64,000 nt of DNA from Elusimicrobiota bacterium (lineage in GTDB: Bacteria; Elusimicrobiota; Elusimicrobia; Elusimicrobiales; Elusimicrobiaceae), in assembly GCA_023398295.1 (NCBI GenBank), contig JAEWSL010000013.1, forward strand, positions 1 to 64,000, in the 5' to 3' direction. How positions within the stretch are numbered: position 1 is the stretch's first letter; each line of letters opens with the position of its first letter. The notes under the pieces are model-generated. The model was given only the letters and a program-made list of their open reading frames with translations, was not told the DNA's origin and ran no database searches. Below, one piece after another: positions 1 to 9,520 of the stretch. A program made the translations under genes and the position numbers.

Positions 1-1
1 C

Positions 2-418
2 GTTTACACTGAGCGGGCAAATTACTTCCGCGAGCAGGGCATAGATTTTTCCGAAATAGAAAGAATGCTGCTTTTGCAGCTTTTGGACCAAAGCTGGAAA
101 CAACATTTATACGAACTTGACCAATTGCAAAAAAGCGTCGGGCTGCGCGCTTACGGGCAGAAAGATCCTCTTATAGAATATCAGAAAGAATCTTTCGGCT
201 TATACCAAAATATGATGACGCGCGTGCGGGATTTGTTTGTTGATTATATCTTCCGCCTGAAACTTCCCCCCCAGCGCAAAGCGCCCGTCAAACAGCAGGA
301 AGGCCCGGCAGCGCAAAACCAACAGCAAAAAACTGGGGCGGCTGCCCAAAAAGTGGGACGCAATGATTTATGCCCTTGCGGAAGCGGTAAAAAATATAAA
401 AAATGCTGCGGTGCTTAA
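2..418 (+). CDS. secA: SecA preprotein translocase ATPase, C-terminal part
   Basis: The frame is open from base 2, so the gene starts upstream of the window and only the last 138 residues are present. SecA is the cytoplasmic ATPase that pushes unfolded preproteins through SecYEG. The visible part begins in the helical scaffold/wing region with the family-typical stretch [14 protein letters not shown], followed by [14 protein letters not shown]. It then has a Gln/Ala/Pro-rich flexible linker and ends in the zinc-binding tail [14 protein letters not shown] (C-x-C-x8-C-C), which in SecA binds SecB or the ribosome. The motif spacing is intact. The gene is followed after 47 bases by lnt on the same strand. 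The identification is secure although the ATPase domains lie outside the window. Confidence 0.97.
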   Translation, partial: VYTERANYFREQGIDFSEIERMLLLQLLDQSWKQHLYELDQLQKSVGLRAYGQKDPLIEYQKESFGLYQNMMTRVRDLFVDYIFRLKLPPQRKAPVKQQEGPAAQNQQQKTGAAAQKVGRNDLCPCGSGKKYKKCCGA

Positions 419-465
419 AAGCTTAAAAATCCGACGGCAAAAGCGTAAAAAAGAGAGGTTAATTT

Positions 466-2292
466 ATGAGCTATATTGACGAAAACGGAAATTATATCCC
501 CGACGATATACCGACCGTAGTTCCTCAAACTTATGAAGAAGACTCCGCCCCGATAAAACAAAACGGCGGGCAAAACGCCGTAGCCATAACGCCCATGGCA
601 CAAAGACAACAGGCAAAAATGCGGACGATATCAGCCGCCCCCTCTTCTGCGCAGGAAGCCGTGCCGGTAAGCAGAGGCAAAAAAATACTCTCTTTCATAA
701 AAAGTTTTTTTGTGGACGTCTTAAACGGCGTAGTGATAGCCTTAAGCATGTTTACCATAGCCGGCCTTATGATTGAAAGTTATATTGAACCCCCTTACCA
801 AAACTTTATATGGCTTTCTTTTATACCTTTCGGCATTGTGCTTTATTATTTCAGAAGCGCAATAACAAGCGCGCTGTTCGGCTGGGGGACGGGTATAATA
901 ACTTATCTGGGTATTTTATATTGGATAAATTTAACCGTTTTTGAGGGAACAGGCAATCAAAAACTTTCCCTGCTGACCGTGTTGTCTTTATCGTCTGTTT
1001 TGGCGCTGCAGTTTGCCTTATTTGCGTGGGCCTGCCACTTCCTGAAAAGGGCGAGAGTCTTCTTCCCTCTGACGGCCGCCGCAACATGGGTTGGTTTGGA
1101 ATTTATGCACCAGCTGATATCCTACAAATTTATCGGCTTTACGTGGTTTATTTTGGGATACACGCAATACGAAAATCTGCCGCTCATACAAATAAGTTCC
1201 GTAGCCGGCGTATACGGCGTAAGTTTCTTAATCGCTTTTGTGGGCCTCTGCGGCGCGTATTTGGTAACAAAAAACAAAAAGGGCGCAAAAATATTTTACG
1301 TGCTGCTGGCTATGGCGCTTACGGCCGGCGTAGCTTTCTATGGCACTACGCAGATAAACCAGTGGCAAGCCTACGAGAAAACAAACCCCGCCCAGCTTTC
1401 TGTCGCAATTATGCAGCCGAATACGCATAAAATGATGCTTGACGGCCGCTTTGAAGACGTGCAATACACCATGGCGGAGCAGGCTTTATCCCTGGAAGAC
1501 GCAAAGGTTGACTTAGTAATCTGGCCGGAAAGTTCCCTGCCGGGCACTTTCCAAAAAGGTTTCTTTAACAGCTTTGCAAAGGAAACTTCCCAGAAAGGCA
1601 AGTATCGCCAAATTTTCGGCAGTTACAGCGAGGAAAACGGCAAGGAATACGTATCTGCGGCTTTGTTTGACGAAACGGGGATAAAAGACTCCTATAACAA
1701 AGTAAAACTTGTTCCTTTCGGCGAGTTTTTGCCTTTTTATTCCTCTTTCAAAAACCTATACGAAAAAAATAAAATATCCTCCTTTACGGGAAACTTTCAG
1801 GAGGGGGGCAACCCCTCCAAAGTCTTTGACCTTGTCATGAAAGAGGGCACGCCCCAGCAGGAAGCAATAATCTATAAAATCGGGCCGACTATTTGCTTTG
1901 AAAGCCTTTTCCCTGACCTTTGGGTTGAAAAAGCAAAGAAAGGAGCGACTTTTTTTGTAAATATATCAAACGACGGCTGGTTCGGCTCCAGCGCGGCGCC
2001 CTATCAGCATTTAAGGGCGTTAGTCTTCAGAGCCGTTGAAACAAGAAAACCTATTTTACGCTCTGCCAATACCGGCATAAGCGCCATAATTGACGCCACA
2101 GGCAAGATACGCATGAAAACGGGCGTAGGCGCCCAAACCGCCGTCATTTCTAATTTCACTTTTCAGCCTAAAGCGCCTTTGAGCATTTATACCCTTTTTG
2201 GGCCGGTCTTTGCACTTATTTGTCTGGCTGCGGCCGTCTTATTTACAACTGTTTGCGCCTTATTTTTAACGGAAGAAGATTCTTATAACTAA
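466..2292 (+). CDS. lnt: Apolipoprotein N-acyltransferase
   Basis: Lnt transfers the third acyl chain from phospholipid to the N-terminal cysteine of apolipoproteins in the inner membrane, which implies an outer membrane and a lipoprotein pathway. About six hydrophobic segments in residues 85-310 are followed by a carbon-nitrogen-hydrolase domain and a final C-terminal membrane helix. The catalytic triad is visible: Glu355 in WPESSLPG, Lys412 in [11 protein letters not shown] and Cys477 in TICFES. At 608 residues it is longer than the roughly 510 of the E. coli enzyme. The excess is a hydrophilic N-terminal extension of about 75 residues rich in Gln, Pro and Ala. The start has a GAGAGG-type ribosome site 8-10 bases upstream. 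The stop overlaps the prfB start (TAATG), so the two are probably translationally coupled. Confidence 0.95.
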   Translation: MSYIDENGNYIPDDIPTVVPQTYEEDSAPIKQNGGQNAVAITPMAQRQQAKMRTISAAPSSAQEAVPVSRGKKILSFIKSFFVDVLNGVVIALSMFTIAGLMIESYIEPPYQNFIWLSFIPFGIVLYYFRSAITSALFGWGTGIITYLGILYWINLTVFEGTGNQKLSLLTVLSLSSVLALQFALFAWACHFLKRARVFFPLTAAATWVGLEFMHQLISYKFIGFTWFILGYTQYENLPLIQISSVAGVYGVSFLIAFVGLCGAYLVTKNKKGAKIFYVLLAMALTAGVAFYGTTQINQWQAYEKTNPAQLSVAIMQPNTHKMMLDGRFEDVQYTMAEQALSLEDAKVDLVIWPESSLPGTFQKGFFNSFAKETSQKGKYRQIFGSYSEENGKEYVSAALFDETGIKDSYNKVKLVPFGEFLPFYSSFKNLYEKNKISSFTGNFQEGGNPSKVFDLVMKEGTPQQEAIIYKIGPTICFESLFPDLWVEKAKKGATFFVNISNDGWFGSSAAPYQHLRALVFRAVETRKPILRSANTGISAIIDATGKIRMKTGVGAQTAVISNFTFQPKAPLSIYTLFGPVFALICLAAAVLFTTVCALFLTEEDSYN

Positions 2293-3398
2293 TGACCGAA
2301 ATTAAAGACGTGGAAAATCTGTTGGCCTCTTTGGAGGAGCGTTTTACGCGCTTATCCTCCATCGTTGATATTGAGGGCAAAAAAAATCTTCTAAAACAAA
2401 AAGAAAAAGAAACTCTTGCCCCAGATTTTTGGAATGACTCGCAAAAAGCCAAAAAAATTTCAAAAGAAGCTGACGCGCTTAAAAATGATATTGAAACTTT
2501 TGAGGGTTTGCGCCGCGCTCTAGACGATGGGCAAACTCTTTTTGCTCTTGCCTGCGAGGAGCAGGATAATAAAGAACTTGACAACCTTTTTAAGACCTTA
2601 AACGACCTTTCCGCAAAAGTAAAAGAGCTTGAGTTTAAGACAAGGCTTTGCTCCCCCAACGATAAACTAAACGCCATCATAACCCTGCACGCGGGGGCCG
2701 GCGGCACGGAATCCTGCGACTGGGCGCAGATGCTCCTTCGCATGTACACGCGCTGGGCGCAGGCGCACTATTTCAAAATTACCGTCACCGATATGCTTGA
2801 AGGCGAGGAGGCCGGCATAAAAACGGCTTCTCTGTTTATTGAAGGGCCTTACGCTTACGGTTTCCTAAAAAGCGAAAGCGGCGTGCACCGCCTTGTGCGC
2901 ATTTCCCCCTTTGACGCAAATGCAAGGAGGCATACTTCGTTCGCCTCGCTTGACGTTTTGCCCGATATTGAAGACGACGCCGATATTGAAATCGCAGACA
3001 AGGATATAGAAGTTACCACCTGCCGCTCGGGCGGAGCCGGCGGGCAAAACGTAAACAAGGTGGAAACCGCCGTGCGCATTCTGCATAAGCCTACGGGGAT
3101 AGTAGTTTCCTGCCGAGTGGAACGCTTCCAGCTGCAAAACAAACTGCGCGCGATGAAAATGCTTAAAGCCCGCCTTTATGAAATGGAGCAGGATAAAAAA
3201 CGCTCCGAACTTGAAAAACACTACGGCGAAAAAGGAGATATCGCCTGGGGCCATCAAATACGCTCTTATGTTTTTATGCCCTATCAAATGGTAAAAGATT
3301 TGCGGACAAATTATCAAACTTCCGACGTGCAAGGCGTTATGGACGGCGCTTTGGACGGCTTTATTGAAGCTTATCTTGACCATAAAGCGGGTAAATAA
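2292..3398 (+). CDS. prfB: Peptide chain release factor 2
   Basis: RF2 recognises UGA and UAA stop codons and triggers hydrolysis of peptidyl-tRNA on the ribosome. The 368-residue protein has the N-terminal helical domain, the SPF stop-recognition tripeptide in [12 protein letters not shown], and the catalytic GGQ at residues 250-252 ([11 protein letters not shown]). In many bacteria prfB contains a programmed +1 frameshift with an in-frame UGA near codon 25. Here the N-terminus ([17 protein letters not shown], then SIVDIEGKK) runs through the equivalent position in one continuous frame, with no slippery CUU-UGA, so that autoregulation is absent. The gene lies in a tight run after lnt and its stop overlaps the hemW start. 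Confidence 0.97.
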   Translation: MTEIKDVENLLASLEERFTRLSSIVDIEGKKNLLKQKEKETLAPDFWNDSQKAKKISKEADALKNDIETFEGLRRALDDGQTLFALACEEQDNKELDNLFKTLNDLSAKVKELEFKTRLCSPNDKLNAIITLHAGAGGTESCDWAQMLLRMYTRWAQAHYFKITVTDMLEGEEAGIKTASLFIEGPYAYGFLKSESGVHRLVRISPFDANARRHTSFASLDVLPDIEDDADIEIADKDIEVTTCRSGGAGGQNVNKVETAVRILHKPTGIVVSCRVERFQLQNKLRAMKMLKARLYEMEQDKKRSELEKHYGEKGDIAWGHQIRSYVFMPYQMVKDLRTNYQTSDVQGVMDGALDGFIEAYLDHKAGK

Positions 3399-4492
3399 TG
3401 CGCGGCGGCGGCCTCTACATTCACATACCCTTCTGCAAAAGCAAATGCGCTTACTGCGACTTTGTTTCTTATGCAAATATTCTTGATAAGGCCGACGCGT
3501 ACCTGCGCGCGCTGGCTGATGACATTAAAACCGCCCGCCGCAAATATCCTTCTTTTAAGCCAAACACTCTTTATATAGGCGGCGGCACGCCCAGTATTTT
3601 AAGCTTGCCTCAGTTAAAAAAACTTTTTGACGGTATTGAAAAAACTTTCGGCCCGGCGGAGCATTTTGAAGAAAGTACTTTTGAGGCAAACCCAGAAAGC
3701 CTAACCGAACAAAAAATAAAACTACTTAAAGCGCGCGGAATAAACCGTCTGAGCCTCGGCCTGCAAAGCGCAAACGATAAAGAATTAAAACTTATAGGCC
3801 GCGCGCATAATAAAGAACAATTTTTGAAAGCTTATCTTTGCGCGCAGAAATATTTTGACAATATAAATATTGATTTAATTGCCGCTCTTCCGCAGCAGAC
3901 GCTCAAAAGCTTTGCCAAAAGTTTATCTTTTGCCGTTAAATTAAAACCCGCCCATATTTCCGTTTACGGCCTTCAGGTGGAAGAGGGAACAAAACTTTTT
4001 GCCCAAAAATACGCCTGCGACGAGGCCTTATGCCGCGCAATGCTGGAACACGCGGAAATTTATCTTAAAGAAAACGGTTACCTGCAATATGAAATCTCAA
4101 ACTTTGCCAAAGAGGGAAGAGAAAGCTTGCATAATATAAATTACTGGCTAAGCGGGCCGTATTTGGGCTTTGGCGCGGCCGCTGCTTCTTACATGGACGG
4201 CGCGCGAGGCCAAAATACGCCCTCCGTTACCGATTATATAGGCGGCAAGCGCGCCGTTTACGAGGAAGCTTTGCGCGGCAAAGCAAAAACGGGGGAGCGG
4301 GTTTTGCTTGCCTTAAGATATTTGCGCGGTTTCAAACCGAGCGCGAAAATGCTTAAATATTTTAAGAAAGATTTTGAAGAACTTTTAGAACAAAAACTTC
4401 TGCAAAAAAGCGGCGGCAAAATTAAACTAAGCAAAGAAGGCAAATATTTTGCCAACGCCGCCGCAAGAAGATTTGTGGAGCCTTTTGACTGA
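3398..4492 (+). CDS. hemW: HemW-like radical SAM haem chaperone (CPO-III-like)
   Basis: This is a radical-SAM protein of the HemN/HemW family. The 4Fe-4S/SAM motif C-x3-C-x2-C is at Cys13, Cys17 and Cys20 (PFCKSKCAYC), followed by GGGTPS and NPESLT. The HemW-type motif HNxxYW appears as HNINYW in the C-terminal part. HemW proteins bind haem and are not true coproporphyrinogen dehydrogenases, so a haem-insertion role is more likely than a HemN oxidase role. Its 364 residues match HemW length. The start overlaps the prfB stop by one base and the stop overlaps the next start, so it is part of the secA-lnt-prfB transcription run. Confidence 0.88.
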   Translation: MRGGGLYIHIPFCKSKCAYCDFVSYANILDKADAYLRALADDIKTARRKYPSFKPNTLYIGGGTPSILSLPQLKKLFDGIEKTFGPAEHFEESTFEANPESLTEQKIKLLKARGINRLSLGLQSANDKELKLIGRAHNKEQFLKAYLCAQKYFDNINIDLIAALPQQTLKSFAKSLSFAVKLKPAHISVYGLQVEEGTKLFAQKYACDEALCRAMLEHAEIYLKENGYLQYEISNFAKEGRESLHNINYWLSGPYLGFGAAAASYMDGARGQNTPSVTDYIGGKRAVYEEALRGKAKTGERVLLALRYLRGFKPSAKMLKYFKKDFEELLEQKLLQKSGGKIKLSKEGKYFANAAARRFVEPFD

Positions 4493-5193
4493 TGAAAATA
4501 ACGCCCGTTAAAACCGCCGTCTTTAAGCCTGGGGAGGATTTGCCCTCTTTTATAACAAAATATCTGCCCGAAGTAAAAGAGGACTGCGTAATTGCCGTTT
4601 CCTCAAAAGTCTGCGGGCTTTGGGAAGGCAGAATTGCGCCCAAAGAGCAGAAAGAAAAACTAATAAAGAGCGAAAGTTCTTTTTATCTTAAAACCGCGCT
4701 TTGTTATTTTACGATAAAAAACAATATGGTGATGACAAACGGCGGCGTTGACGAAAGCAACGCGGACGGCAAAATTATCCTGCTGCCAAAAGACTGCTAT
4801 TCCTGCGCGCGCAGGCTGCGCAAAGCCCTGCAAAAAAAATGGAAAGTTAAAAAACTCGGCGTTATTTTGACCGACAGCGCCATACTGCCGCTTAGAGCAG
4901 GCGTAATTTGCGCGGCCGTCGGCTACGACGGCTTTTGCGGCGCAAAAGATTTAAGGGGCAAAAAAGATATCTTCGGCAGGAAATTAAAACTGACGCTTTC
5001 AAACGCGGCGGACAGCCTTGCCTGCGCAGCTGGTTTTCTTATGGGAGAAAGCTCTCAAAAAACTCCTTTTGCCTTAATTGAAGACGCGCCCGTTTTGTTC
5101 CGCCGGAAAGCAAACGCGCGCGAAATGAAATATCCTTTCAAAAACGATTTATACTATCCTTTCTTAAAACCGTTTCTCAAAAATAAATTTTAA
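4492..5193 (+). CDS. CofE-like coenzyme F420-0 gamma-glutamyl ligase family protein
   Basis: This 233-residue protein resembles the CofE/FbiB ligase domain. Visible family features are the N-terminal ITPVKTAVFKPGEDL followed by VIAVSSKVCGLWEGRI, a central GGVDESNADGKIILLP segment, and VILTDSAILPLRAGV. In F420 producers CofE adds glutamates to F420-0 with GTP. No other F420 gene is in the window and the neighbours are hemW and dgt, so the true substrate is unknown; it may ligate an amino acid to a different acceptor. It is the last gene of the plus-strand run and converges with dgt, with a 45-base gap in which I see no clear terminator. Confidence 0.72.
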   Translation: MKITPVKTAVFKPGEDLPSFITKYLPEVKEDCVIAVSSKVCGLWEGRIAPKEQKEKLIKSESSFYLKTALCYFTIKNNMVMTNGGVDESNADGKIILLPKDCYSCARRLRKALQKKWKVKKLGVILTDSAILPLRAGVICAAVGYDGFCGAKDLRGKKDIFGRKLKLTLSNAADSLACAAGFLMGESSQKTPFALIEDAPVLFRRKANAREMKYPFKNDLYYPFLKPFLKNKF

Positions 5194-5238
5194 TTGGCTT
5201 TTTTAAGACAAGCGCGCGTCCTTGCGGGCGCGGCAAGA

Positions 5239-6354
5239 TTAGACGGATACCTCTATCTTTTTACCCAAAGCGTCTTCTATGCATTCCAGGGCAAAACTGT
5301 CGGTCATGCCGGCGATATAGTCGGTAACTATGGTTTTTGCTCCGGCGTTTTCGCGTATATAAACCGGCTTCATAACGCCCAAATAATTGCAGAATTTGCG
5401 CACGGCAGGATTCTTTTCTCTCGCGGGACAGTTCCTGAACCCGTAAGCGCTGAAAACCTGAAGATAAAAATCAAACAGTTTACCCAAAGCGTCTTTTAAT
5501 TTCGCCCTGCTTGTTACAAGCGCGGGGTGCTGGTAAATATATTTGACGTTGAAAGCGTACATTTGGCGCAGCATGGCAAATTTTTCTTCAGAAAAAGCGA
5601 TATAATCTTTATCCTTGGAAGTATTTGTTAAATCCGTGACAAGGCTTTGTATAATCTCGCCGTTATTTTCGCCGAGTTCGTTTTTTACATTATCAGGAAT
5701 ATCGGAAAATTTTATTATTTTGGCGCGCAGAGCGTCCTCTAAATCGCGGCCGAAATAAGCTATTTTATCGGAAGCGCGCACTATGCAGCCTTCGTAGGTG
5801 GAAGGGAAATTTTTTCTGTCTTTAATTTTTTCCAAATCATTGGGGACGGCCGCGGGTTTTATGTTATTGTTTGAAAAATCTTCCCCGCAATGACAGATAA
5901 TGCCGTCTTTGACAGCATAGGTAAGGTTAAGCCCGCGGCCGTAATTTGTAAGGTGCTCAACGACGCGGTAGCCGTTTATCTCGTGGATAAAACGCTCGGG
6001 CCGGACTTTGGCGTCAAGGGCGGCCTCGCCCTCGTGGCCAAAGGGCGCGTGGCCCAAATCGTGCGCAAGGCCAATAGCAAAGGCAAGTTCTTCGTCCAGC
6101 TCCCAGCCGTATTGCTTTAAGCCTTTGCATACAGAAACGGCCACCGTAGCCACGTGTAAAACGTGTTCTATACGCGTGCAGATATGATCGTTATCGGGCG
6201 CGGCGAAAACCTGCGTTTTACTTTTAAGACGGCGGAAGGGCTGGCTGTGTATTATTTTTGTCTGATCTCTAAAATACTCGCCGCGGACGGTATCAACGTC
6301 GGCTTCTTTGCCGCGCTTTTTCAAAAGCTCATCAGAGAAAGCATTCTTGGCCAT
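5239..6354 (-). CDS. dgt: Deoxyguanosinetriphosphate triphosphohydrolase-like HD protein
   Basis: This is an HD-domain dNTP triphosphohydrolase, which converts dGTP (or other dNTPs) to the nucleoside plus triphosphate and so controls precursor pools. The metal-binding residues are visible: His64 in RIEHVLHVA, His98-Asp99 in LAHDLGHAPFGHEGE, and a downstream Asp in RASDKIAYFGRD. The N-terminal RTxxxRI-like region appears as SQPFRRLKSKTQVF. The 371 residues match the short non-E. coli dgt type. It diverges from coaD with only 30 bases between the start codons, so the two promoters must overlap, and it converges with the CofE-like gene. Confidence 0.92.
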   Translation of the reverse strand: MAKNAFSDELLKKRGKEADVDTVRGEYFRDQTKIIHSQPFRRLKSKTQVFAAPDNDHICTRIEHVLHVATVAVSVCKGLKQYGWELDEELAFAIGLAHDLGHAPFGHEGEAALDAKVRPERFIHEINGYRVVEHLTNYGRGLNLTYAVKDGIICHCGEDFSNNNIKPAAVPNDLEKIKDRKNFPSTYEGCIVRASDKIAYFGRDLEDALRAKIIKFSDIPDNVKNELGENNGEIIQSLVTDLTNTSKDKDYIAFSEEKFAMLRQMYAFNVKYIYQHPALVTSRAKLKDALGKLFDFYLQVFSAYGFRNCPAREKNPAVRKFCNYLGVMKPVYIRENAGAKTIVTDYIAGMTDSFALECIEDALGKKIEVSV

Positions 6355-6384
6355 ATAAATATTATAATAAAGTAAGAGGCAAAT

Positions 6385-6885
6385 ATGAAAAATATCGCGG
6401 TTTACCCGGGAACTTTTGACCCTTTAACCAACGGACATTTGGATATTATAAAGCGCGCGGCGGCTATGTTTGATAAAGTTATTGTCGCTATACTTATCAA
6501 CAGGAATAAGACGCCGGTCTTCAGTGAAGGGCAGCGCTTAAAACAAATAAAAACATCCATAGCTTCTATAAAAAACGCTGAGGCCGATTCTTTTGACGGG
6601 CTTTTGGCCGATTATATGGCAAAAAAATCCTCCCGCGTTATAATCCGCGGCCTGCGCGCAGTTACAGACTTGGAGTACGAGTTCCAGCTTGCAAACACCA
6701 ACCGTGAGCTTAACGGGAAACTTGAAACGATATTTTTAATGCCTTCCTCAAAGTACGCTTATTTAACTTCTTCTATGGTAAGGGAAATTTACAGCCTCGG
6801 AGGGCGATTAAGCGCTTTTGTTCCTTCCGTAGTAGAAAAAGATTTAATAAACTTTTATTCCAAAAAACAAAAGGTCGTAAAATGA
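6385..6885 (+). CDS. coaD: Phosphopantetheine adenylyltransferase
   Basis: CoaD transfers AMP from ATP to 4'-phosphopantetheine, the penultimate step of coenzyme A synthesis. The 166-residue protein starts with the nucleotidyltransferase signature GTFDPLTNGH (His18 contacts the phosphates), and has IIRGLRAVTDLEYEFQLA and the C-terminal LTSSMVREI motif. A ribosome site AAGAGG lies 6 bases before the ATG. The stop overlaps the start of the following glycosyltransferase gene (ATGA), so the two are translated from one message. Family length and motifs are complete. Confidence 0.97.
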   Translation: MKNIAVYPGTFDPLTNGHLDIIKRAAAMFDKVIVAILINRNKTPVFSEGQRLKQIKTSIASIKNAEADSFDGLLADYMAKKSSRVIIRGLRAVTDLEYEFQLANTNRELNGKLETIFLMPSSKYAYLTSSMVREIYSLGGRLSAFVPSVVEKDLINFYSKKQKVVK

Positions 6886-7610
6886 ACTTTTCTCTGTCGG
6901 TTATAATACCCGCTTACTGCGAAGAAGAAAGCCTTAAAAATATTCTCCCGCAGATTTACTGCGAATGCAAAGAGAATTTTGAAAACTTTGAAATTCTTGT
7001 AATAGGCCCAAAAACGCCTATGGACAAAACGCAGGACATCGTTTATGCACTGGGAACAGACAGGGCGCGTTATATCGCGCGACGCGGAGGCGACGATTAC
7101 GGCTTTGCCCTGCGTACCGGCATTGAAGAGGCTCAAAAAGAACGCATTTTGGTGATGGACGCAGACGGCTCCCATGCCCCAGCATACATAACGGAACTTT
7201 GTAAAAACGCGGACTATGATTTGGTCATCGGCTCGCGCTATAACTCAGGCGGAGATACTAAAAACAACCTTTTGCTTGTTTCTATGTCAAAGCTGCTTAA
7301 CTTTATATATAAAATTTGTCTCGGTCTCAAGGTTAACGATATCTCTGACAGTCTGCGCCTATATCGGGCGGAACAGTTAAAAAACCTGCGTCTTAAAAGC
7401 CTGCACTTTGATATTATGGAGGAAATTTTGATAAAGCTGCTGTTAAAATACCCTTCCATGACCGTCAAAGAAATCCCCATAGTTTTTGAAAAGCGCATAG
7501 CGGGTAAATCAAAACGCAGCCTGCTTGTCTTTATGCTGGCCTTTTTATCTACGGGAGCAAAACTCTACCGTCTTAAAAGAAAATACCGCAAAGAAAATGC
7601 CAATCTCTAG
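6882..7610 (+). CDS. Family 2 glycosyltransferase, polyprenol-phosphate mannose synthase-like
   Basis: This 242-residue GT-A fold enzyme starts with SVIIPAYCEEESL, carries the nucleotide-sugar/metal motif VMDADGSH (D-x-D) and has a VIGSRYNSGGD segment. It ends with the KEIPIVFEKRIAGKSKRS block characteristic of dolichyl/polyprenyl-phosphate mannosyltransferases. It has no membrane segment of its own. It probably makes a lipid-linked sugar (mannose or glucose on undecaprenyl phosphate) for envelope glycosylation; the sugar cannot be read from the sequence. It is coupled to coaD by an ATGA overlap and converges with mutL, whose stop overlaps this gene's end by 4 bases. Confidence 0.87.
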   Translation: MNFSLSVIIPAYCEEESLKNILPQIYCECKENFENFEILVIGPKTPMDKTQDIVYALGTDRARYIARRGGDDYGFALRTGIEEAQKERILVMDADGSHAPAYITELCKNADYDLVIGSRYNSGGDTKNNLLLVSMSKLLNFIYKICLGLKVNDISDSLRLYRAEQLKNLRLKSLHFDIMEEILIKLLLKYPSMTVKEIPIVFEKRIAGKSKRSLLVFMLAFLSTGAKLYRLKRKYRKENANL

Positions 7611-9520
7611 GAAGTCCTGCCGAATCTTTTTATAATATCTTTCATTTCCAGATTGATTATCGTGGGCCGCCCGTGCGGACAGTGAAGACCGTCTTTACAT
7701 AGTTTAAGATTATCTAAAAGGGCGCGCGCCTGCGTTATATCAAGACTTTGGCCCGCTTTAACGGCTTTTTTACAGGCAAAAGTGGCGATAAGTTTATACT
7801 TAAGGTCGTCGGCCGTTTTGGAAGGAGAACCTAAAATATCGGCAAGGCCGCCGATAAAATCTTTCAAAGCGTCCTCCCCCATTTTAAGCAGCGCCGGGGC
7901 CGAACTTACCAGTATGGTGGAAGAAGAAAATCTGCTTATGTCAAACCCCGCTTTTTGCAAATCCTGCTGCCAGGCCATAATATTCTCGCTCTGGCTTGCG
8001 TTGAGCGCGATATGGGAAGGAAACATCAAGGGCTGCACTTCAACGCGGCCGCCTTTTAAGGCGGCAAAATATTTTTCAAACAAAACCCTTTCCTGCGCGG
8101 CGTGCTGGTCAATAATAACCAGGCCTTGCGGATTTTCAAAAATCAAATAGCTTTTGTGCAGCTGGCCGATATAATTATAAGGCGGCGTCCACCATAAAGG
8201 AATGTTCGCGCTTTCCTGTTTTAGAGGGGCGGCTTCGTTTTTTTTGGGCTGCTCGGCCTTTTCTTTTAGAGGGCGGTATAAAGAAGGCTCTTCAAAATCG
8301 CGCGCTACGGCGCAGGTTTCTTTTTGCGCGGGCGCGCTTAAAAACATACTTAAAACTTCGGCTTGGGCGGCGGGAGTATAGGCGGATTTATCAGTCTTAA
8401 AATCTTCGCTGGCAACTGGCGCGGCGGGCGCGGCAAATGACGCCGGCTTCTCCGCGGAATTACCCGTATTTTGCGGCAGAATCAAAGAAGGCTCAAAATT
8501 TTGCGCGGACGCGCCGCTTAAAACGGCATTTAAGATACTGTTAAAAATAAAACTGAAAATTTTACTTTCCTGCGCAAATTTAATATCACGTTTCTGCGGA
8601 TGGACGTTAACGTCAAAATCAGACGGGGGCAGAGTTAAAAATAAAATTATTACCGGATGCTTATCTTTTGAGCGGAAGTTCTGGTAAGCCTTATAAACCG
8701 CCTGCTGCAAAATTTTGCATACAACAGGACGTTTGTTTATAAAGAAAAACTGCAGGTTTCTGTTTGGCGAAAGTTTATCGCACGGCGACACCAAAGCCTT
8801 AAAGCCGAAAGTTTTATCCTCAAGATAAATTAAATCTTTTGCGGCCTCGCCTATCACTTTAAGAGCACGCTTTCTTAAGCCTTCCTCCCCCGCGGCCTGC
8901 GCCGGCAGGGAGTAAACTTTTGCGCCGTCGGATTTAACGTTGAAAGAAACCGTTTGGTTTGCAAGGGCGCATTCTTCGGCGCAGGCAAGCAGATGCGCGC
9001 GCTCAACGGGATCGGACTTAAGAAATTTAAGGCGCGCGGGCGTGTTAAAAAATAAATCCCGCGCCTGCACCGTCGTGCCCTGCACGGCCGCCGAAGAAAC
9101 TTCCGAAACAATCAGGCCGCCTTCGGCCATAAGCTTTGCGCCTTCCTTGGCGCCGCGCGCGCAGGAGATTATTTCAAGACGGCTCACCGCGCAGACGGAA
9201 AAAAGCGCTTCCCCCCTGAAACCGAAGGTATTAAGCGAAGATAAATCTTCAAAATTATCTATTTTGCTTGTGGCGTGGCGCGCAAGAGCGGCGCGCATAT
9301 CTTCTTTTGGTATGCCAAGGCCGTCATCATGGACGTAAATAAGCTTTTTGCCGGCTTTTTCAATTTCAATATCAACGACGTTTGCGCCCGCGTCAAGAGC
9401 GTTTTCCAAAAGTTCTTTTAAGACCGAGGAAGGCCGCTCTATAACCTCCCCCGCGGCGATTTTGGAGGCGGTGTCTTTATCTAAAAACTTTATATGCTTT
9501 ATTTGAGCCGTTTTTTCCAT
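7607..9520 (-). CDS. mutL: DNA mismatch repair protein MutL (endonuclease type)
   Basis: MutL couples MutS mismatch recognition to strand excision. The 637 residues comprise an N-terminal GHKL ATPase (ERPSSVLKELLENALDAGA; DDGLGI; TFGFRGEAL), a low-complexity Ala/Pro/Glu linker around residues 330-430, and a C-terminal dimerisation domain. The C-terminal domain carries the nicking-endonuclease motif DQHAxxExxxxE (DQHAAQERVLFE), together with ACKKAVKAGQ and CPHGRP. This MutL can therefore probably nick DNA itself, fitting a MutH-less repair pathway. Its start overlaps the mutS stop by 22 bases, so the two proteins are co-translated. Confidence 0.97.
   Translation of the reverse strand: MEKTAQIKHIKFLDKDTASKIAAGEVIERPSSVLKELLENALDAGANVVDIEIEKAGKKLIYVHDDGLGIPKEDMRAALARHATSKIDNFEDLSSLNTFGFRGEALFSVCAVSRLEIISCARGAKEGAKLMAEGGLIVSEVSSAAVQGTTVQARDLFFNTPARLKFLKSDPVERAHLLACAEECALANQTVSFNVKSDGAKVYSLPAQAAGEEGLRKRALKVIGEAAKDLIYLEDKTFGFKALVSPCDKLSPNRNLQFFFINKRPVVCKILQQAVYKAYQNFRSKDKHPVIILFLTLPPSDFDVNVHPQKRDIKFAQESKIFSFIFNSILNAVLSGASAQNFEPSLILPQNTGNSAEKPASFAAPAAPVASEDFKTDKSAYTPAAQAEVLSMFLSAPAQKETCAVARDFEEPSLYRPLKEKAEQPKKNEAAPLKQESANIPLWWTPPYNYIGQLHKSYLIFENPQGLVIIDQHAAQERVLFEKYFAALKGGRVEVQPLMFPSHIALNASQSENIMAWQQDLQKAGFDISRFSSSTILVSSAPALLKMGEDALKDFIGGLADILGSPSKTADDLKYKLIATFACKKAVKAGQSLDITQARALLDNLKLCKDGLHCPHGRPTIINLEMKDIIKRFGRTS

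Noticed and set aside
2865..3476. Minus-strand open frame of about 200 codons over prfB and hemW
   Set aside because: It is the mirror of conserved prfB codons, including the GGQ region, and has no independent support.
5194..5238. Terminator between the CofE-like gene and dgt
   Set aside because: The GC-rich segment can form a short imperfect hairpin but lacks a T run in either direction.
5194..5499. Plus-strand open frame after the CofE-like gene
   Set aside because: It lies mostly antisense to the conserved C-terminal half of dgt and shows no family features.
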